From NCBI RefSeq assembly GCF_000152725.1, contig NZ_CH724131.1, positions 1,041,856-1,105,855 on the forward strand: 64,000 nucleotides of DNA, read 5' to 3'. Within the stretch, counting starts at the first letter, position 1, and every line of letters starts with the position of its first letter. Shown here piece by piece: positions 26,223 through 34,302 of this stretch. The notes beneath the pieces were generated by a model. The model did not search any database. It saw only the letters and a list, made by a program, of their open reading frames with translations, and was not told the DNA's origin. The position numbers and the translations under genes are program-made. Origin of the DNA: Pseudooceanicola batsensis HTCC2597 (GTDB taxonomy: Bacteria; Pseudomonadota; Alphaproteobacteria; Rhodobacterales; Rhodobacteraceae).

Positions 26223-26540
26223 ATGTCGGTCAGGGAAATCGCGGAGAAGCTCGGACCGGTGCACGAGGTCAAGAGGCACACCTCCGGTTCGCAGGAGGTC
26301 GTCGTCCTGCGGCCATCCAGGGCTGGAGAGCCGATCAAGGCCATCGTGGCAGCCCTGGCACTCGCTCGATGCGGCACCTCCCTTCCCGCGGCGAAGCGAG
26401 CCATAGAGCGCGTCGTCGACGCAGGTGACGCGACAGTCATCCTGCCGACAGTCTTCGCGCGCCATGATCTCGCCCGGGCGCTCGCATCTACCGGGATCGA
26501 CGTGGCGTTCAGTTCCGAAGTTGGCAGCTGCCAACTTTGA
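26223..26540 (+). CDS. Unrecognised 105-residue protein ending inside a palindrome
   Basis: ATG 26223 (MSVREIAEKLGPVHEVKRH) is chosen over ATG 26217, which is too close to AGGAGC. The product has a beta-like segment (SQEVVVLRPSRAGEPI) and two helices (KAIVAALALARCG, LPAAKRAIERVVDAG), then TVILPTVFARHDLARALAS. I do not recognise the family; a small regulator or antitoxin is possible. Its last codons, VGSCQL-stop, are supplied by palindrome copy 2, so the present C terminus was created by whatever placed that repeat. It stands alone between mqsA and the CBASS operon. Confidence 0.55.
   Translation: MSVREIAEKLGPVHEVKRHTSGSQEVVVLRPSRAGEPIKAIVAALALARCGTSLPAAKRAIERVVDAGDATVILPTVFARHDLARALASTGIDVAFSSEVGSCQL
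26518..26537. repeat. Palindrome copy 2 (20 bp)
   Basis: AAGTTGGCAGCTGCCAACTT is a perfect 20-bp palindrome overlapping the 3' end of the gene at 26223-26540. It shares the 16-bp core with copies 1 and 4. Confidence 0.9.
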
Positions 26541-26632
26541 CAAGGCACCTCAGCGACGTCCGGTGCCGCAGCTATGTCAGTGGATCGGCCAAAAGCTGTC
26601 CTACGGGCTGCCTTGGAACAGGTGGCGAACAA

Positions 26633-26650
26633 AACACCATCAGTGGTGTT
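26633..26650. promoter_or_regulatory. Inverted repeat upstream of the CBASS operon
   Basis: AACACCA-TCAG-TGGTGTT is a perfect 7-bp dyad in the 490-base gap before the CD-NTase gene. It may be an operator or a weak terminator; it has no T tract. Confidence 0.45.
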
Positions 26651-26709
26651 GCCCTGAGGGTAGTAAGCTCATATATTGTGCAGGTGAGCAAGTTGATTGA
26701 GGGAGGCAG

Positions 26710-27027
26710 TTGAACGAGCTCGAAGGGAAGGAGTTCGTCATGCCCCTTGGTAATTTTTATCAACGCAGACGCCCGGACGGCGTCACCCCTCACTTCGATA
26801 TTCGGTCGTGTGAGACCCCCTCTTTTAGGTCGGCGCTGCCGGGCGCCCAGGTGCATCGGCATGATCGTCTGATTTTCGGAGCGTGGAAAGCGGACCCATT
26901 TCCAGCATCAGTGCACCAAGTCGGCCTTGTTGGTTCTTCGTCTGGCCTCACGCACCGGGGAACCAAGATCTCAGCCCACCTCGCACGCTGCCATGCGCCG
27001 AACACTAACGTGAAAGGTCTCCAGTAG
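26710..27027 (+). CDS. Possible 105-residue leader protein of the CBASS operon
   Basis: TTG 26710 follows GGGAGGCAG, a good ribosome site, and the frame ends at TAG 27027, one base before the CD-NTase ATG. The product has no recognised domain and an unremarkable composition. It could be a real leader that couples translation into the operon, or chance. There is no better gene in this interval. Confidence 0.3.
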   Translation: MNELEGKEFVMPLGNFYQRRRPDGVTPHFDIRSCETPSFRSALPGAQVHRHDRLIFGAWKADPFPASVHQVGLVGSSSGLTHRGTKISAHLARCHAPNTNVKGLQ

Positions 27028-27028
27028 A

Positions 27029-28048
27029 ATGACGGTCCCCAACGCCCGCTTCACCGAACTCTTGCAGGACATCGAGCCAAGCTCGACGACCAAGTCTCAT
27101 GCCTCGACAGCCCACATCAAGATGCGGGAGCACCTGCGCACGCAGTCAGACTTCAAGGACCTATACACTGGCAGCTTCCTGTCAGGGAGTTCCGCTCGCG
27201 ACACGGCGCTGCGGCCCAGGACGTCCGCAGGCCAAGTCGAGCGGCCCGACATCGACATCATCGTGGTCACGGACTTTTCCACCGACGATGACCCCGAGTG
27301 GGTTCTCAAGAAGGTCTGCCGGGCCATCGAAGACAAAGGAATCGGATATCCCGTCGAGCGCATGAATCGTCGCTCGGTCCGTGTGAATACCTGGCGGGCT
27401 GAAATGGACATCGTCCCTGTGGTCGAGGATGGGACGGAAGGCTACTGGATCGCGGACCGCGAGAGCGGGACATGGCAGTTTACGAACCCGCCGGTCCATA
27501 AGACGTGGAGCGCCGAACAGAATGCTATCTTCAACGGGCGCTTCACGCCCATGGTGAAGCTCTTTAAGTGGTGGCGCCGGATTAACCCGACGAGCGGCAA
27601 GCGGCCGAAGGGCTTCGTTTTGGAGCGACTGGTTTCCCTCCATGCGCCAGTCGGAGAGGCGCATTACGGGGAGGCGTTCACTCAGCTCCTCGAAAATATC
27701 CAGAGCGCTTACGAGATCAATGCGGCACTCGGAATGAAACCCTTCATCTCGGACCCTGCCGTTCCTGGCAACGACATCCTCTCGAGGGTGACCGTCGCCC
27801 AGTGGCAAGAGTTCATCCGGAAGGTCGCGACCTACGCCGCCATCGCGCGCAAGGCGCAGGATGCTGACGATCTCGACGAAGCCACGCGTCAGTGGCGCCG
27901 TGTCCTCGGAGACCGCTTTAAGACCACCCAGAAGACCAAGGCCTCTGCGTCCGCTTTCGGCACTTTTGCAACAGCTACTCCGGCGCCCGGCTATTCATTC
28001 CCGGACGCCATGGCGGCGCCGACCACAAAGCCGCGCGGGTTTGCATGA
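27029..28048 (+). CDS. cdnA: CD-NTase (cGAS/DncV-like cyclic oligonucleotide synthase)
   Basis: A 339-residue nucleotidyltransferase that makes the CBASS alarm nucleotide. The active site is visible: Gly48-Ser49 in TGSFLSGSSARDT, Asp74/Asp76 in RPDIDIIVV and the third Asp127 in AEMDIVPV. A helical C-terminal half follows (MVKLFKWWRR onward) and ends in a flexible Ala/Thr/Pro tail (TTKPRGFA), the part Cap2 conjugates in studied systems. It overlaps cap2 by ATGA. Nucleotide product and clade cannot be set from sequence by eye. Confidence 0.92.
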   Translation: MTVPNARFTELLQDIEPSSTTKSHASTAHIKMREHLRTQSDFKDLYTGSFLSGSSARDTALRPRTSAGQVERPDIDIIVVTDFSTDDDPEWVLKKVCRAIEDKGIGYPVERMNRRSVRVNTWRAEMDIVPVVEDGTEGYWIADRESGTWQFTNPPVHKTWSAEQNAIFNGRFTPMVKLFKWWRRINPTSGKRPKGFVLERLVSLHAPVGEAHYGEAFTQLLENIQSAYEINAALGMKPFISDPAVPGNDILSRVTVAQWQEFIRKVATYAAIARKAQDADDLDEATRQWRRVLGDRFKTTQKTKASASAFGTFATATPAPGYSFPDAMAAPTTKPRGFA

Positions 28049-29718
28049 AGTTCTGGTGGCTGGTGGACAGCGCGCGTCTCGCCGCTGAAAGGCGCTCTAT
28101 CGAGCAGGCGGCCGCCGGCGAGTGGTTCCGTTTCGCTCGCTGGACGCTGCACCACGGCCTGGTCTGCGTCGAGGGCGAAATCCTCGCCCACGACAACACC
28201 TATCCCGTCCGACTGATCTACCCGGACCAATTTCCTTTGGTTCCGGCATGGGTTGAACCAGCAGAAAAAGCTCGGTGGAGCAGTCACCAGTATAGCGGCG
28301 GTAGCCTGTGCCTCGAACTTAGGCCGGACAACTGGATTCCGACCGCGACAGGGGCTGACGTTCTGGAAAGCGCGTTCAACCTTCTTCACACGGAAGATCC
28401 CCTCGGGGAGGGAGGCGCCACCGCACCTTCCGATCACCGGGTCGGCGAAGTTCAGACCTACGGCGACTTGCATCTGCCTGCGCTGATCGGAGCAGGGTGT
28501 CTCGATCGACTGAAAAAAGGGGAAAGGAACGATGTTCGCGCATTGCGGTGGCACTACGTCGACGACACCCTCCCCCTGCATATTCATGACGCTGAAGATC
28601 TGGCAGCGCAGAACCGCCCGCCTGACCCAAGCCAAGAAGCCGGTCTCAATACCGTCCCCCTGTATATCTCCGCCAAGGAGGCTCCAGACGCGGTCAACGA
28701 TCGCACCGCTCTCCTTGAGGCGAGCGAATGGGAGCCTGAAGAGGCTCTGGCCATTGAACTGACTCACGGAGCCGAAGTTCTGTTCCTCGGAGGTCCAACG
28801 CCCAGCATCTTTAGTCTGATCGCGGAGAAGACATATCGAAGGGAGCTCTACGTCCTGCCGGACGAAGGCGGCCTTCGGGCGGCAGCCAAGTCTCCACGAG
28901 ACGACAAATCCGTGTCGATAGTGGGCGCAGGATCTGTAGGTTCAAAGATTGCTGAGTCACTGGTGCGCTCCGGTGTCCGTCGCCTCCAAATCGCCGATGG
29001 TGACGTCATGCTTCCCGGGAACTTGGAGCGGCATGTTCTCGACTGGAGGGATGTCGGAGGACGGAAGGTTCATGCGCTGAAGAAGCGGCTGCTGAACATA
29101 AGTCCAGGGGCCAGCATCAGCATTACCCCCAGCAACTTGAACTGGCAGCGGTCAGCTGTCGCCCACGCCTGGCAAGTCGAGGACATTGCCGAGGGAAAGG
29201 TCATCGTCGACGCCACCGGCGACCCGGCCACATCCTTGCTTCTTGGTGCCATCGCGCACGCGAACAAGCGCCCCTTCGTATCCGTTGAGGTGTTCGAAGG
29301 CGGCATCGGCGGTCTCGTCGCGGCAGTCATCCCGGAACGTGACCCCCCTTTCGCCGAAGGTCGGGCCACCTTCCTAAGCTGGTGTCATGAGCAGGACCAG
29401 CCGCCCCCCGCCGCCGGGCCGCGGAGCTACGAGGCTCTGACCCCGGATGGGATTCCGATGGCTGCCGACGACGCCGCAGTTTCCACCATCGCCGGGCACG
29501 CCGCGCGCGTCATCCTGGACGTTCTCGATGGGAATCCGCCGCGACCGGAGGCGGCGTGGCTCCTTCTCGGTCTGCAAGAATCCTGGCTGTTTGAGGGGCA
29601 TGGTCACACCATCCGTTTGAGCGTCGGTTTTCAAGCCGAGACCCCAGTCAAACAGGATGATGAGGAAGCGAAGAAATTTGCACTCGAGCTCCTGAACGGG
29701 GCCCGCAGTGCGGATTAG
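28045..29718 (+). CDS. cap2: Cap2: E2-E1 fusion conjugating enzyme of type II CBASS
   Basis: A 557-residue protein. The N-terminal E2-like part includes SGGSLCLELRPDNWIP with candidate catalytic Cys89. The C-terminal E1/ThiF part has the adenylation loop VSIVGAGSVGSKIAESLVRSG (near 290-310), Asp in IVDATGDPATS, and Cys447 in LSWCHEQD, the likely E1 cysteine. In characterised systems Cap2 links the CD-NTase C terminus to targets and primes signalling. It overlaps the CD-NTase by four bases and cap3 by eleven. Confidence 0.9.
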   Translation: MKFWWLVDSARLAAERRSIEQAAAGEWFRFARWTLHHGLVCVEGEILAHDNTYPVRLIYPDQFPLVPAWVEPAEKARWSSHQYSGGSLCLELRPDNWIPTATGADVLESAFNLLHTEDPLGEGGATAPSDHRVGEVQTYGDLHLPALIGAGCLDRLKKGERNDVRALRWHYVDDTLPLHIHDAEDLAAQNRPPDPSQEAGLNTVPLYISAKEAPDAVNDRTALLEASEWEPEEALAIELTHGAEVLFLGGPTPSIFSLIAEKTYRRELYVLPDEGGLRAAAKSPRDDKSVSIVGAGSVGSKIAESLVRSGVRRLQIADGDVMLPGNLERHVLDWRDVGGRKVHALKKRLLNISPGASISITPSNLNWQRSAVAHAWQVEDIAEGKVIVDATGDPATSLLLGAIAHANKRPFVSVEVFEGGIGGLVAAVIPERDPPFAEGRATFLSWCHEQDQPPPAAGPRSYEALTPDGIPMAADDAAVSTIAGHAARVILDVLDGNPPRPEAAWLLLGLQESWLFEGHGHTIRLSVGFQAETPVKQDDEEAKKFALELLNGARSAD

Positions 29719-30172
29719 GATTGCGCCCGATCAAGCCAAGAAGCTCCGTATGGCGTTGAACGAGGGAGGACACCGAGAGATCGGCGGACAACTCTTTGGC
29801 GAGCAACTGGCTCCGTCCCAATTCCTTGTGACCAACCTTACGGTCCAAGCTCGTCGGGGGTCCTATACGCGCTTCATTGTCGATCTCTTTCAGGCGGCGC
29901 GTGATGCCATGCGCTTCTTTGACAGCACGCAGCACGACTACACCCGCCACAACTACATTGGCGAGTGGCATAGCCATCCGAGTTTCAAGGTTCGTCCAAG
30001 CGGAACTGACCTGACAACCATGCGCGAGCTTGTTCGAGATCCGGGTTTCAAGGGCACCTTCGCTGTCCTCATGATCGTCCGACTGGATGCGGATTGCATT
30101 GCAGCGGCCGCCTGGAATTTCGACCCCCTGGGCCGGGAAGGCGTTGCTCAGCTGGAGATCGAGAATGACTGA
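29708..30172 (+). CDS. cap3: Cap3: JAB/JAMM deconjugating protease of CBASS
   Basis: A 154-residue MPN-fold metalloprotease that reverses Cap2 conjugation. The JAMM zinc motif is intact: Glu in REIGGQLFGE near residue 22, then His88-x-His90 and Asp101 in GEWHSHPSFKVRPSGTD. The start is GTG 29708, inside the end of cap2. The stop lies beyond the start of the effector, so the operon is fully coupled. Confidence 0.9.
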   Translation: MRIRIAPDQAKKLRMALNEGGHREIGGQLFGEQLAPSQFLVTNLTVQARRGSYTRFIVDLFQAARDAMRFFDSTQHDYTRHNYIGEWHSHPSFKVRPSGTDLTTMRELVRDPGFKGTFAVLMIVRLDADCIAAAAWNFDPLGREGVAQLEIEND

Positions 30173-31586
30173 GGAGACACTGGGTCACGCCCTCACTGAC
30201 AAGAAGGGGATGGGCGGCGTCACTGCTCAAGATGGGTTCGACTACCAGATGTGGGACGGGCTGAGGCGGGTCCCTGGCTGGCTTGCCAATCCTGTCTTCG
30301 AACACCTGCTTTTCGAGGGGCTCGAAGACTACGAGGCTCGCTTTTTCGCCCCACACGCCCCGGAGCATCACGTTCTCGAGCGCTATCAGGCGAAAGGGAA
30401 TGATCTTGGACCGGCCGACATTCGAGAGATCCTCGAGGGTTTCCATGCCTTCGATGAGCGCTTTCCTCAGCGGGCGCGCCTGCACGCACTGGTGACGCCA
30501 CGCCTCCCCCCGACTCTACAATGGCTGGGAAAACACACCGATCGGGTTCGGCGCGCCCGCCCCTTCTATTCGCCGTTCTCGGACATCGCCGCGGTGAGCG
30601 ACGCTGAGTTGAACCGTCGTATCTCCGGGCACTTCGATGAACCGCTGGCTTCCTTCATCGCCAATGCAGTCGAGTTCAGCGAGCAAAACATCCCAGACTT
30701 GGACGGAGCCACACGGGCATTCGACACTGCCTTGGGCGAGGCGTTTCCTGCGCTCGACCCCCGATCCAGCCAGGTCAAAGCAGCCTTCAATGCGCTGATC
30801 GAGCTCGCAAGAGGCAATCGCGGTCGACCCTTACCCCGGAACGCGCTCATCGATGCCATCGAAGCAGGGCTGGGTGAGCGGCTACCTCAGCCTGCCTGCT
30901 TTCCTTTACTCATGCGCTCCGATCGGAACGAGTCCAACGAGCTCGCGCTCGAGATTGACGGAAGTCCGTTCTCCGGAGGTTCGGCCAGATTCCCCCAGAC
31001 AGGACAGTGGCAAGATGATCTGGTATCGCCGCTCCGGCAGGCGGCGGTTTGGCTCCGTCGGAATGATCAGTCTCGGATCGCCGTCCAAGGGTCCTACCGG
31101 CTGACGAGCGCGATGGTGCTCGGACAATCGCTACGTGCCGCCCACGGTTTCGAGATAGAGATACCCACGCGCGAAGGCGTCTGGAGGACCGATGATCACG
31201 GCAGTGCACAGGATGCGTCGGCTGACTGGAAGATTGTGATGCCCAGCACCTTGGCAAACGGTGAGCTCACAGTTTGCATCGGTGTGATAAGAGACCCTTC
31301 TGCCGCGATCTCTCAGACAGCCGGCACCTCGCACGACGCGATGCTGGTGGCCCATCTCCCGAAGGCGATCACCTCGGGAAGGGAGGCACAGAACGGCGTG
31401 GCTCTGATAAAGGACAGCGTGACGAAGACGGTCACTTCACTAAATCCGCAAAGAGTGCGGCTCTATATCGCTGGACCTGCCGCCTTCGCCGTCGCCCTCG
31501 GGCATCGGTGGAACGCAATGCCACCGACCCAACTCCACGAGTATCTTGCCGATGAGCAGCGCTATATTCCCACTGCGAGCATCTGA
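30165..31586 (+). CDS. cap4: Cap4-like CBASS effector: DUF4297-type nuclease plus SAVED domain
   Basis: A 473-residue effector. The N-terminal part begins with GMGGVTAQDGFDYQMWDGL and has Glu in LEDYEARFF and Gln75-Ala-Lys77 in RYQAKGND, the signature of DUF4297 PD-(D/E)xK DNases. From about 290 the C-terminal half resembles SAVED, the cyclic-oligonucleotide sensor (IAVQGSYRLTSAMVLG, ELTVCIGVIRD, VRLYIAGPAAFAVALGHRWN). Binding of the CD-NTase product should oligomerise the protein and trigger DNA degradation. ATG 30165 overlaps the end of cap3. Confidence 0.88.
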   Translation: MTEETLGHALTDKKGMGGVTAQDGFDYQMWDGLRRVPGWLANPVFEHLLFEGLEDYEARFFAPHAPEHHVLERYQAKGNDLGPADIREILEGFHAFDERFPQRARLHALVTPRLPPTLQWLGKHTDRVRRARPFYSPFSDIAAVSDAELNRRISGHFDEPLASFIANAVEFSEQNIPDLDGATRAFDTALGEAFPALDPRSSQVKAAFNALIELARGNRGRPLPRNALIDAIEAGLGERLPQPACFPLLMRSDRNESNELALEIDGSPFSGGSARFPQTGQWQDDLVSPLRQAAVWLRRNDQSRIAVQGSYRLTSAMVLGQSLRAAHGFEIEIPTREGVWRTDDHGSAQDASADWKIVMPSTLANGELTVCIGVIRDPSAAISQTAGTSHDAMLVAHLPKAITSGREAQNGVALIKDSVTKTVTSLNPQRVRLYIAGPAAFAVALGHRWNAMPPTQLHEYLADEQRYIPTASI

Positions 31587-31607
31587 GCCGTCGGCTCATG
31601 TTTGGAG

Positions 31608-31621
31608 TTGGCATCTGCCAA
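31608..31621. repeat. Palindrome copy 3 (TTGGCA-TC-TGCCAA)
   Basis: The same 6-bp arms as the other copies with TC instead of GC in the centre. It lies 22 bases after the CBASS operon stop and 34 bases before kptA. Confidence 0.85.
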
Positions 31622-31655
31622 ACACGATGCACTGCCCAGATGAGGCGACCGTTCG

Positions 31656-32195
31656 ATGAGCAGTGACAGCAAGTTCCTTTCGAGGGTTCTCAGACATGAG
31701 CCCGAACTGATCGCGATCCAGCTCGACCCCCAGGGCTGGGTATCGGTCGACGATCTCCTACGTCGGTTGAAGAAAGTCGGCCACGGCATGAGTAGAGAGC
31801 AACTCCGCGAGATCGTGGAGACGAACGACAAGCGTCGCTTCACCTTGAGCGCTGACGGCCGGCGAATTCGGGCGGCACAGGGACACTCCGTCGACGTCGA
31901 CCTCGGCCTCACGCCGCTTGTCCCGCCGGAATTTCTGTATCACGGCACCGCGGCCCAGAACCTCGACGCGATCTTCGAGACGGGTCTCAATCCCGGCCGT
32001 AGGCGGCAGGTTCATCTCTCTCCCGAACCCGAGACAGCGAACCGCGTCGGCCAGCGGCATGGCAAGCCGACAGTCCTGCGGGTCGAGGCGAGCAAGATGC
32101 ACGCCGACGGCTTCGTCTTCACCTGCTCCGACAACGGTGTCTGGCTTACCGATAGCGTTCCTGCCGCCTATCTCGGCTTCGGCGTCATGCTCTGA
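31656..32195 (+). CDS. kptA: RNA 2'-phosphotransferase (KptA/Tpt1 family), copy 1
   Basis: A 179-residue protein that removes a 2'-phosphate from RNA splice or repair junctions using NAD. The family signatures are present: KFLSRVLRHEPELIAI (about 6-21), the winged-helix part (DLLRRLKKVGHGMSREQL), NDKRRFTLS, IRAAQGHSVDVD, LYHGTAAQNLDAI and VHLSPEPETANRVGQRHGKP. The catalytic Arg-His-Arg-Arg set appears conserved. It is framed by palindrome copies 3 and 4. A second copy is at 40499-41044. Confidence 0.92.
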   Translation: MSSDSKFLSRVLRHEPELIAIQLDPQGWVSVDDLLRRLKKVGHGMSREQLREIVETNDKRRFTLSADGRRIRAAQGHSVDVDLGLTPLVPPEFLYHGTAAQNLDAIFETGLNPGRRRQVHLSPEPETANRVGQRHGKPTVLRVEASKMHADGFVFTCSDNGVWLTDSVPAAYLGFGVML

Positions 32196-32198
32196 CCC

Positions 32199-32218
32199 CT
32201 GTTGGCAGCTGCCAACAG
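32199..32218. repeat. Palindrome copy 4 (20 bp)
   Basis: CTGTTGGCAGCTGCCAACAG is a perfect 20-bp palindrome, four bases after the kptA stop and between kptA and the convergent ynfA-like gene. Confidence 0.9.
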
Positions 32219-32236
32219 CGCGGTCAGGGCAGAGCG

Positions 32237-32563
32237 TCAGGCGGCCCGGGGTGCCCAGAGAATGATCGCGGCACCAGCAAGGCAGACAGCTGCCCCGACG
32301 AGATCCCACTGGTCCGGGCGATGCCCCTCCACGAGCCAGAGCCAGAAAAGCGACGCGGCGATGTAGACCCCGCCGTAGATGGCGTAAGCGCGGCCGGCCT
32401 GGTCAGCCGGACTGAGTGTCAGAAGCCAGGCGAAGGCAGCCAGAGACGCAATCCCCGGCACGAGCCAGAGCGAGGAGTGCCCCATTCGGAACCAGGCCCA
32501 GAAGGCAAAGCATCCGGCGATCTCCGCCAGCGCGGCCGCGCAGTATGTCGCGATGGTCATCAT
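32237..32563 (-). CDS. YnfA/UPF0060 family small membrane protein, copy 1
   Basis: A 108-residue protein with four hydrophobic helices and the family signatures [32 protein letters not shown] and [19 protein letters not shown]. YnfA proteins belong to the small multidrug resistance superfamily. ATG 32563 is chosen by comparison with the second copy at 50985-51311. It is convergent with kptA. Confidence 0.88.
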   Translation of the reverse strand: MMTIATYCAAALAEIAGCFAFWAWFRMGHSSLWLVPGIASLAAFAWLLTLSPADQAGRAYAIYGGVYIAASLFWLWLVEGHRPDQWDLVGAAVCLAGAAIILWAPRAA

Positions 32564-32876
32564 GTCCTCAGTGGATGCGATCGCACCGAAGATGCGGCAG
32601 TTCAAGATCCGCTGCGGTTCCGTAGGCCCGCCGGACATGTTGATGCGCGCGATGTTGGCCGCCACGACCTGATGCTCGGCGAGGCGGTCGGCGCCATCTC
32701 TGTGCCGGACCTCGTGGCACACGTGCTGGTCGAGCCCAACGATGGCAGCTGCCAACGTCTCGCTGCCTGCCGCTTTAGGGTGTCGGCATCTGAATCTTGG
32801 CACCGGATCTTGATCGGCCCGGCTTCGACCCATGTATATCGGCTGGCCCTCGACCGAGAAACCCTTCTTACTGAAC
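32564..32876. other. Intergenic stretch, possible decayed coding sequence
   Basis: About 310 bases with no convincing gene. One plus-strand frame ([27 protein letters not shown]) looks protein-like and runs into palindrome copy 5, but it has no start or family match. Confidence 0.35.
32743..32754. repeat. Palindrome copy 5 (TGGCAGCTGCCA core)
   Basis: ATGGCAGCTGCCAA keeps the 12-bp core and differs from copies 1, 2 and 4 at one outer base. Confidence 0.75.
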
Positions 32877-32910
32877 GGGAAACGGCCGCCCGAATGGGCA
32901 GCCGTTTCCC
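32877..32910. terminator. Strong hairpin downstream of the KfrA-like gene
   Basis: GGGAAACGGCCGCCC and GGGCAGCCGTTTCCC can pair around GAAT with one mismatch. It lies 17 bases past the minus-strand stop at 32927 and could end that transcript. Confidence 0.65.
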
Positions 32911-32926
32911 TTCGTTCGTCTTCGCC

Positions 32927-33601
32927 TTACGCTGCCGGTTCTGGTGACGAGGTTGCCATTATATCCGAGACGACCGCACGAATGTCGGCCTTGTTGGCCG
33001 GATTTCGCAATTCAGCGAGCAGACGGTCAAAGCCGGCTGGTTCACGGCCAAGCCGCTCGATCTCTGCTCGTGCCACCCGTAGCTCTTCCTGAAGATCAGC
33101 CAATTGCTGCGCAACAGCGTCACGCTCCTGCTCGATCTTGTGGCGAGCAGTCTTCTCTTCGGCGAGATCACCTTCGAGTTCGGTGACGCGATGTTGCGCG
33201 ATGCGCTTGTCGGCGCGCAGTTCTTCGCACGCCTTGTCCGCGATGCCTTGAGAAGTCACGTGCTGGCGGGCCACAACCAGCAGCAATTCGCGTCCGGCAG
33301 CCGCGACAGCGGCGTCGACGGAAGATGCGATGCCACCAGGCAAAGCCTTCAGGAGCGCACGGCTCTCGGCCTCCGCGATCTCGGCATGGACAGCGTCAAC
33401 CAGGGCCTCGAGGGCCTCCTTGCGGATCGTGCCGTTCACGCCGTGTTCCGTGCACAGCTTCTCCTTGACGTAGGAAGCGTCGAGCTTGGCCGCGGGTGTG
33501 CCACCGGCGAGGCCGTCGGCGATGATCTGGTGCACGAGGTTGGGATCGTAACTGTGCGGGCGGCCGCCAGTGTTTGTCTTGTTTTTTGCGGTCTTTGTCA
33601 T
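32927..33601 (-). CDS. KfrA-like plasmid DNA-binding protein with coiled coil
   Basis: A 224-residue protein with an N-terminal helix-turn-helix region (DPNLVHQIIADGLAGGTPAAK, YVKEKLCTEHGVNGTIRKEAL) and a long alpha-helical coiled coil (about 130-195: RVTELEGDLAEEKTARHKIE, VAQQLADLQEELRVARAEIERL). This is the KfrA architecture, known on broad-host-range plasmids as an autorepressor helping plasmid stability. Two 13-bp palindromes lie just upstream of its start. It supports a plasmid or plasmid-derived history for the region. Confidence 0.75.
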   Translation of the reverse strand: MTKTAKNKTNTGGRPHSYDPNLVHQIIADGLAGGTPAAKLDASYVKEKLCTEHGVNGTIRKEALEALVDAVHAEIAEAESRALLKALPGGIASSVDAAVAAAGRELLLVVARQHVTSQGIADKACEELRADKRIAQHRVTELEGDLAEEKTARHKIEQERDAVAQQLADLQEELRVARAEIERLGREPAGFDRLLAELRNPANKADIRAVVSDIMATSSPEPAA

Positions 33602-33617
33602 GGCGCGTTTGTCCTTC

Positions 33618-33644
33618 GGTTTGTCAAACCCGGTTTGTCAAACC
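33618..33644. promoter_or_regulatory. Tandem palindromic operators of the KfrA-like gene
   Basis: GGTTTGTCAAACC occurs twice (33618-33630 and 33632-33644), each a 13-bp palindrome. The sites begin 17 bases upstream of the minus-strand ATG at 33601, so autoregulation is likely. Confidence 0.8.
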
Positions 33645-34302
33645 CCGGGCTGAACATTTCGACTGCCATGAAGATTGGTCCGTTCTCAGGAGAACAAAAA
33701 ATTCTGAGGCAGCCCGACACCATGTGCTGCCGTCCCAAGGAGCATACGTGGGCGTGCTACATGTCCAGATCTGCGATAGTGGTGTCGGGGTCCTACTGGC
33801 TTCCCCGACCATCGCCGGCTTCGGCGGTCGCCCCCAAGATTGTCACAAGAGCGCACGCGCGTGCTCTGTGAGACCGAGGCGTCCATCACGTGTGCAAGTG
33901 GTCAGCCGGAACATCTACAGACGGAGCATTCTCATCCACGCGCGCCGGGCTCACATTCGCGCGCATACATTTCCCCAGGGTCAAGGTCTCCCATCCCCAC
34001 CGACCGCTGCTACCGCGGTGTGCGTTCATGATCCGATATCTGGCGATTTGTGGCATTTCCCTCCCTTCCTACCCTTCTATCACTTCAGCCGCACGAAATA
34101 ATCGACTTATCAGTTAGTTAGAGCAAGCATACCGACCGAATTGAGGGGTGGCTTGGCATCGTTGCGGGAACCGGCGCCGAAAGTGCGGGCAAAATGGACA
34201 TCGTTGCGGTGAATGTCGACCAGACAGCGGACCCCCGCGACATTTCTGTATCGATGCAATCGCACCCACCTTCCGCCTCCACACCATAGAAGGAGGCACT
34301 CC
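33645..34302. other. Intergenic region between the KfrA-like and 268-residue genes
   Basis: About 650 bases with no gene seen. Parts are relatively AT-rich (around 34080-34130). AAGGAGG at about 34290 serves the next gene. Confidence 0.45.

Noticed and set aside
30087-30164. An upstream start for the Cap4-like effector
   Set aside because: It would lie inside cap3 and add residues unlike DUF4297; ATG 30165 gives the expected N terminus.
26171-32754. The palindromes as intrinsic terminators
   Set aside because: They have no loop and no T tract, and copy 1 would end transcription before the 105-residue gene; the boundary or operator readings fit better.
26171-32754. The five palindromes as a CRISPR array
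   Set aside because: Spacing is irregular (hundreds to thousands of bases) with genes in between, and no cas gene is present.
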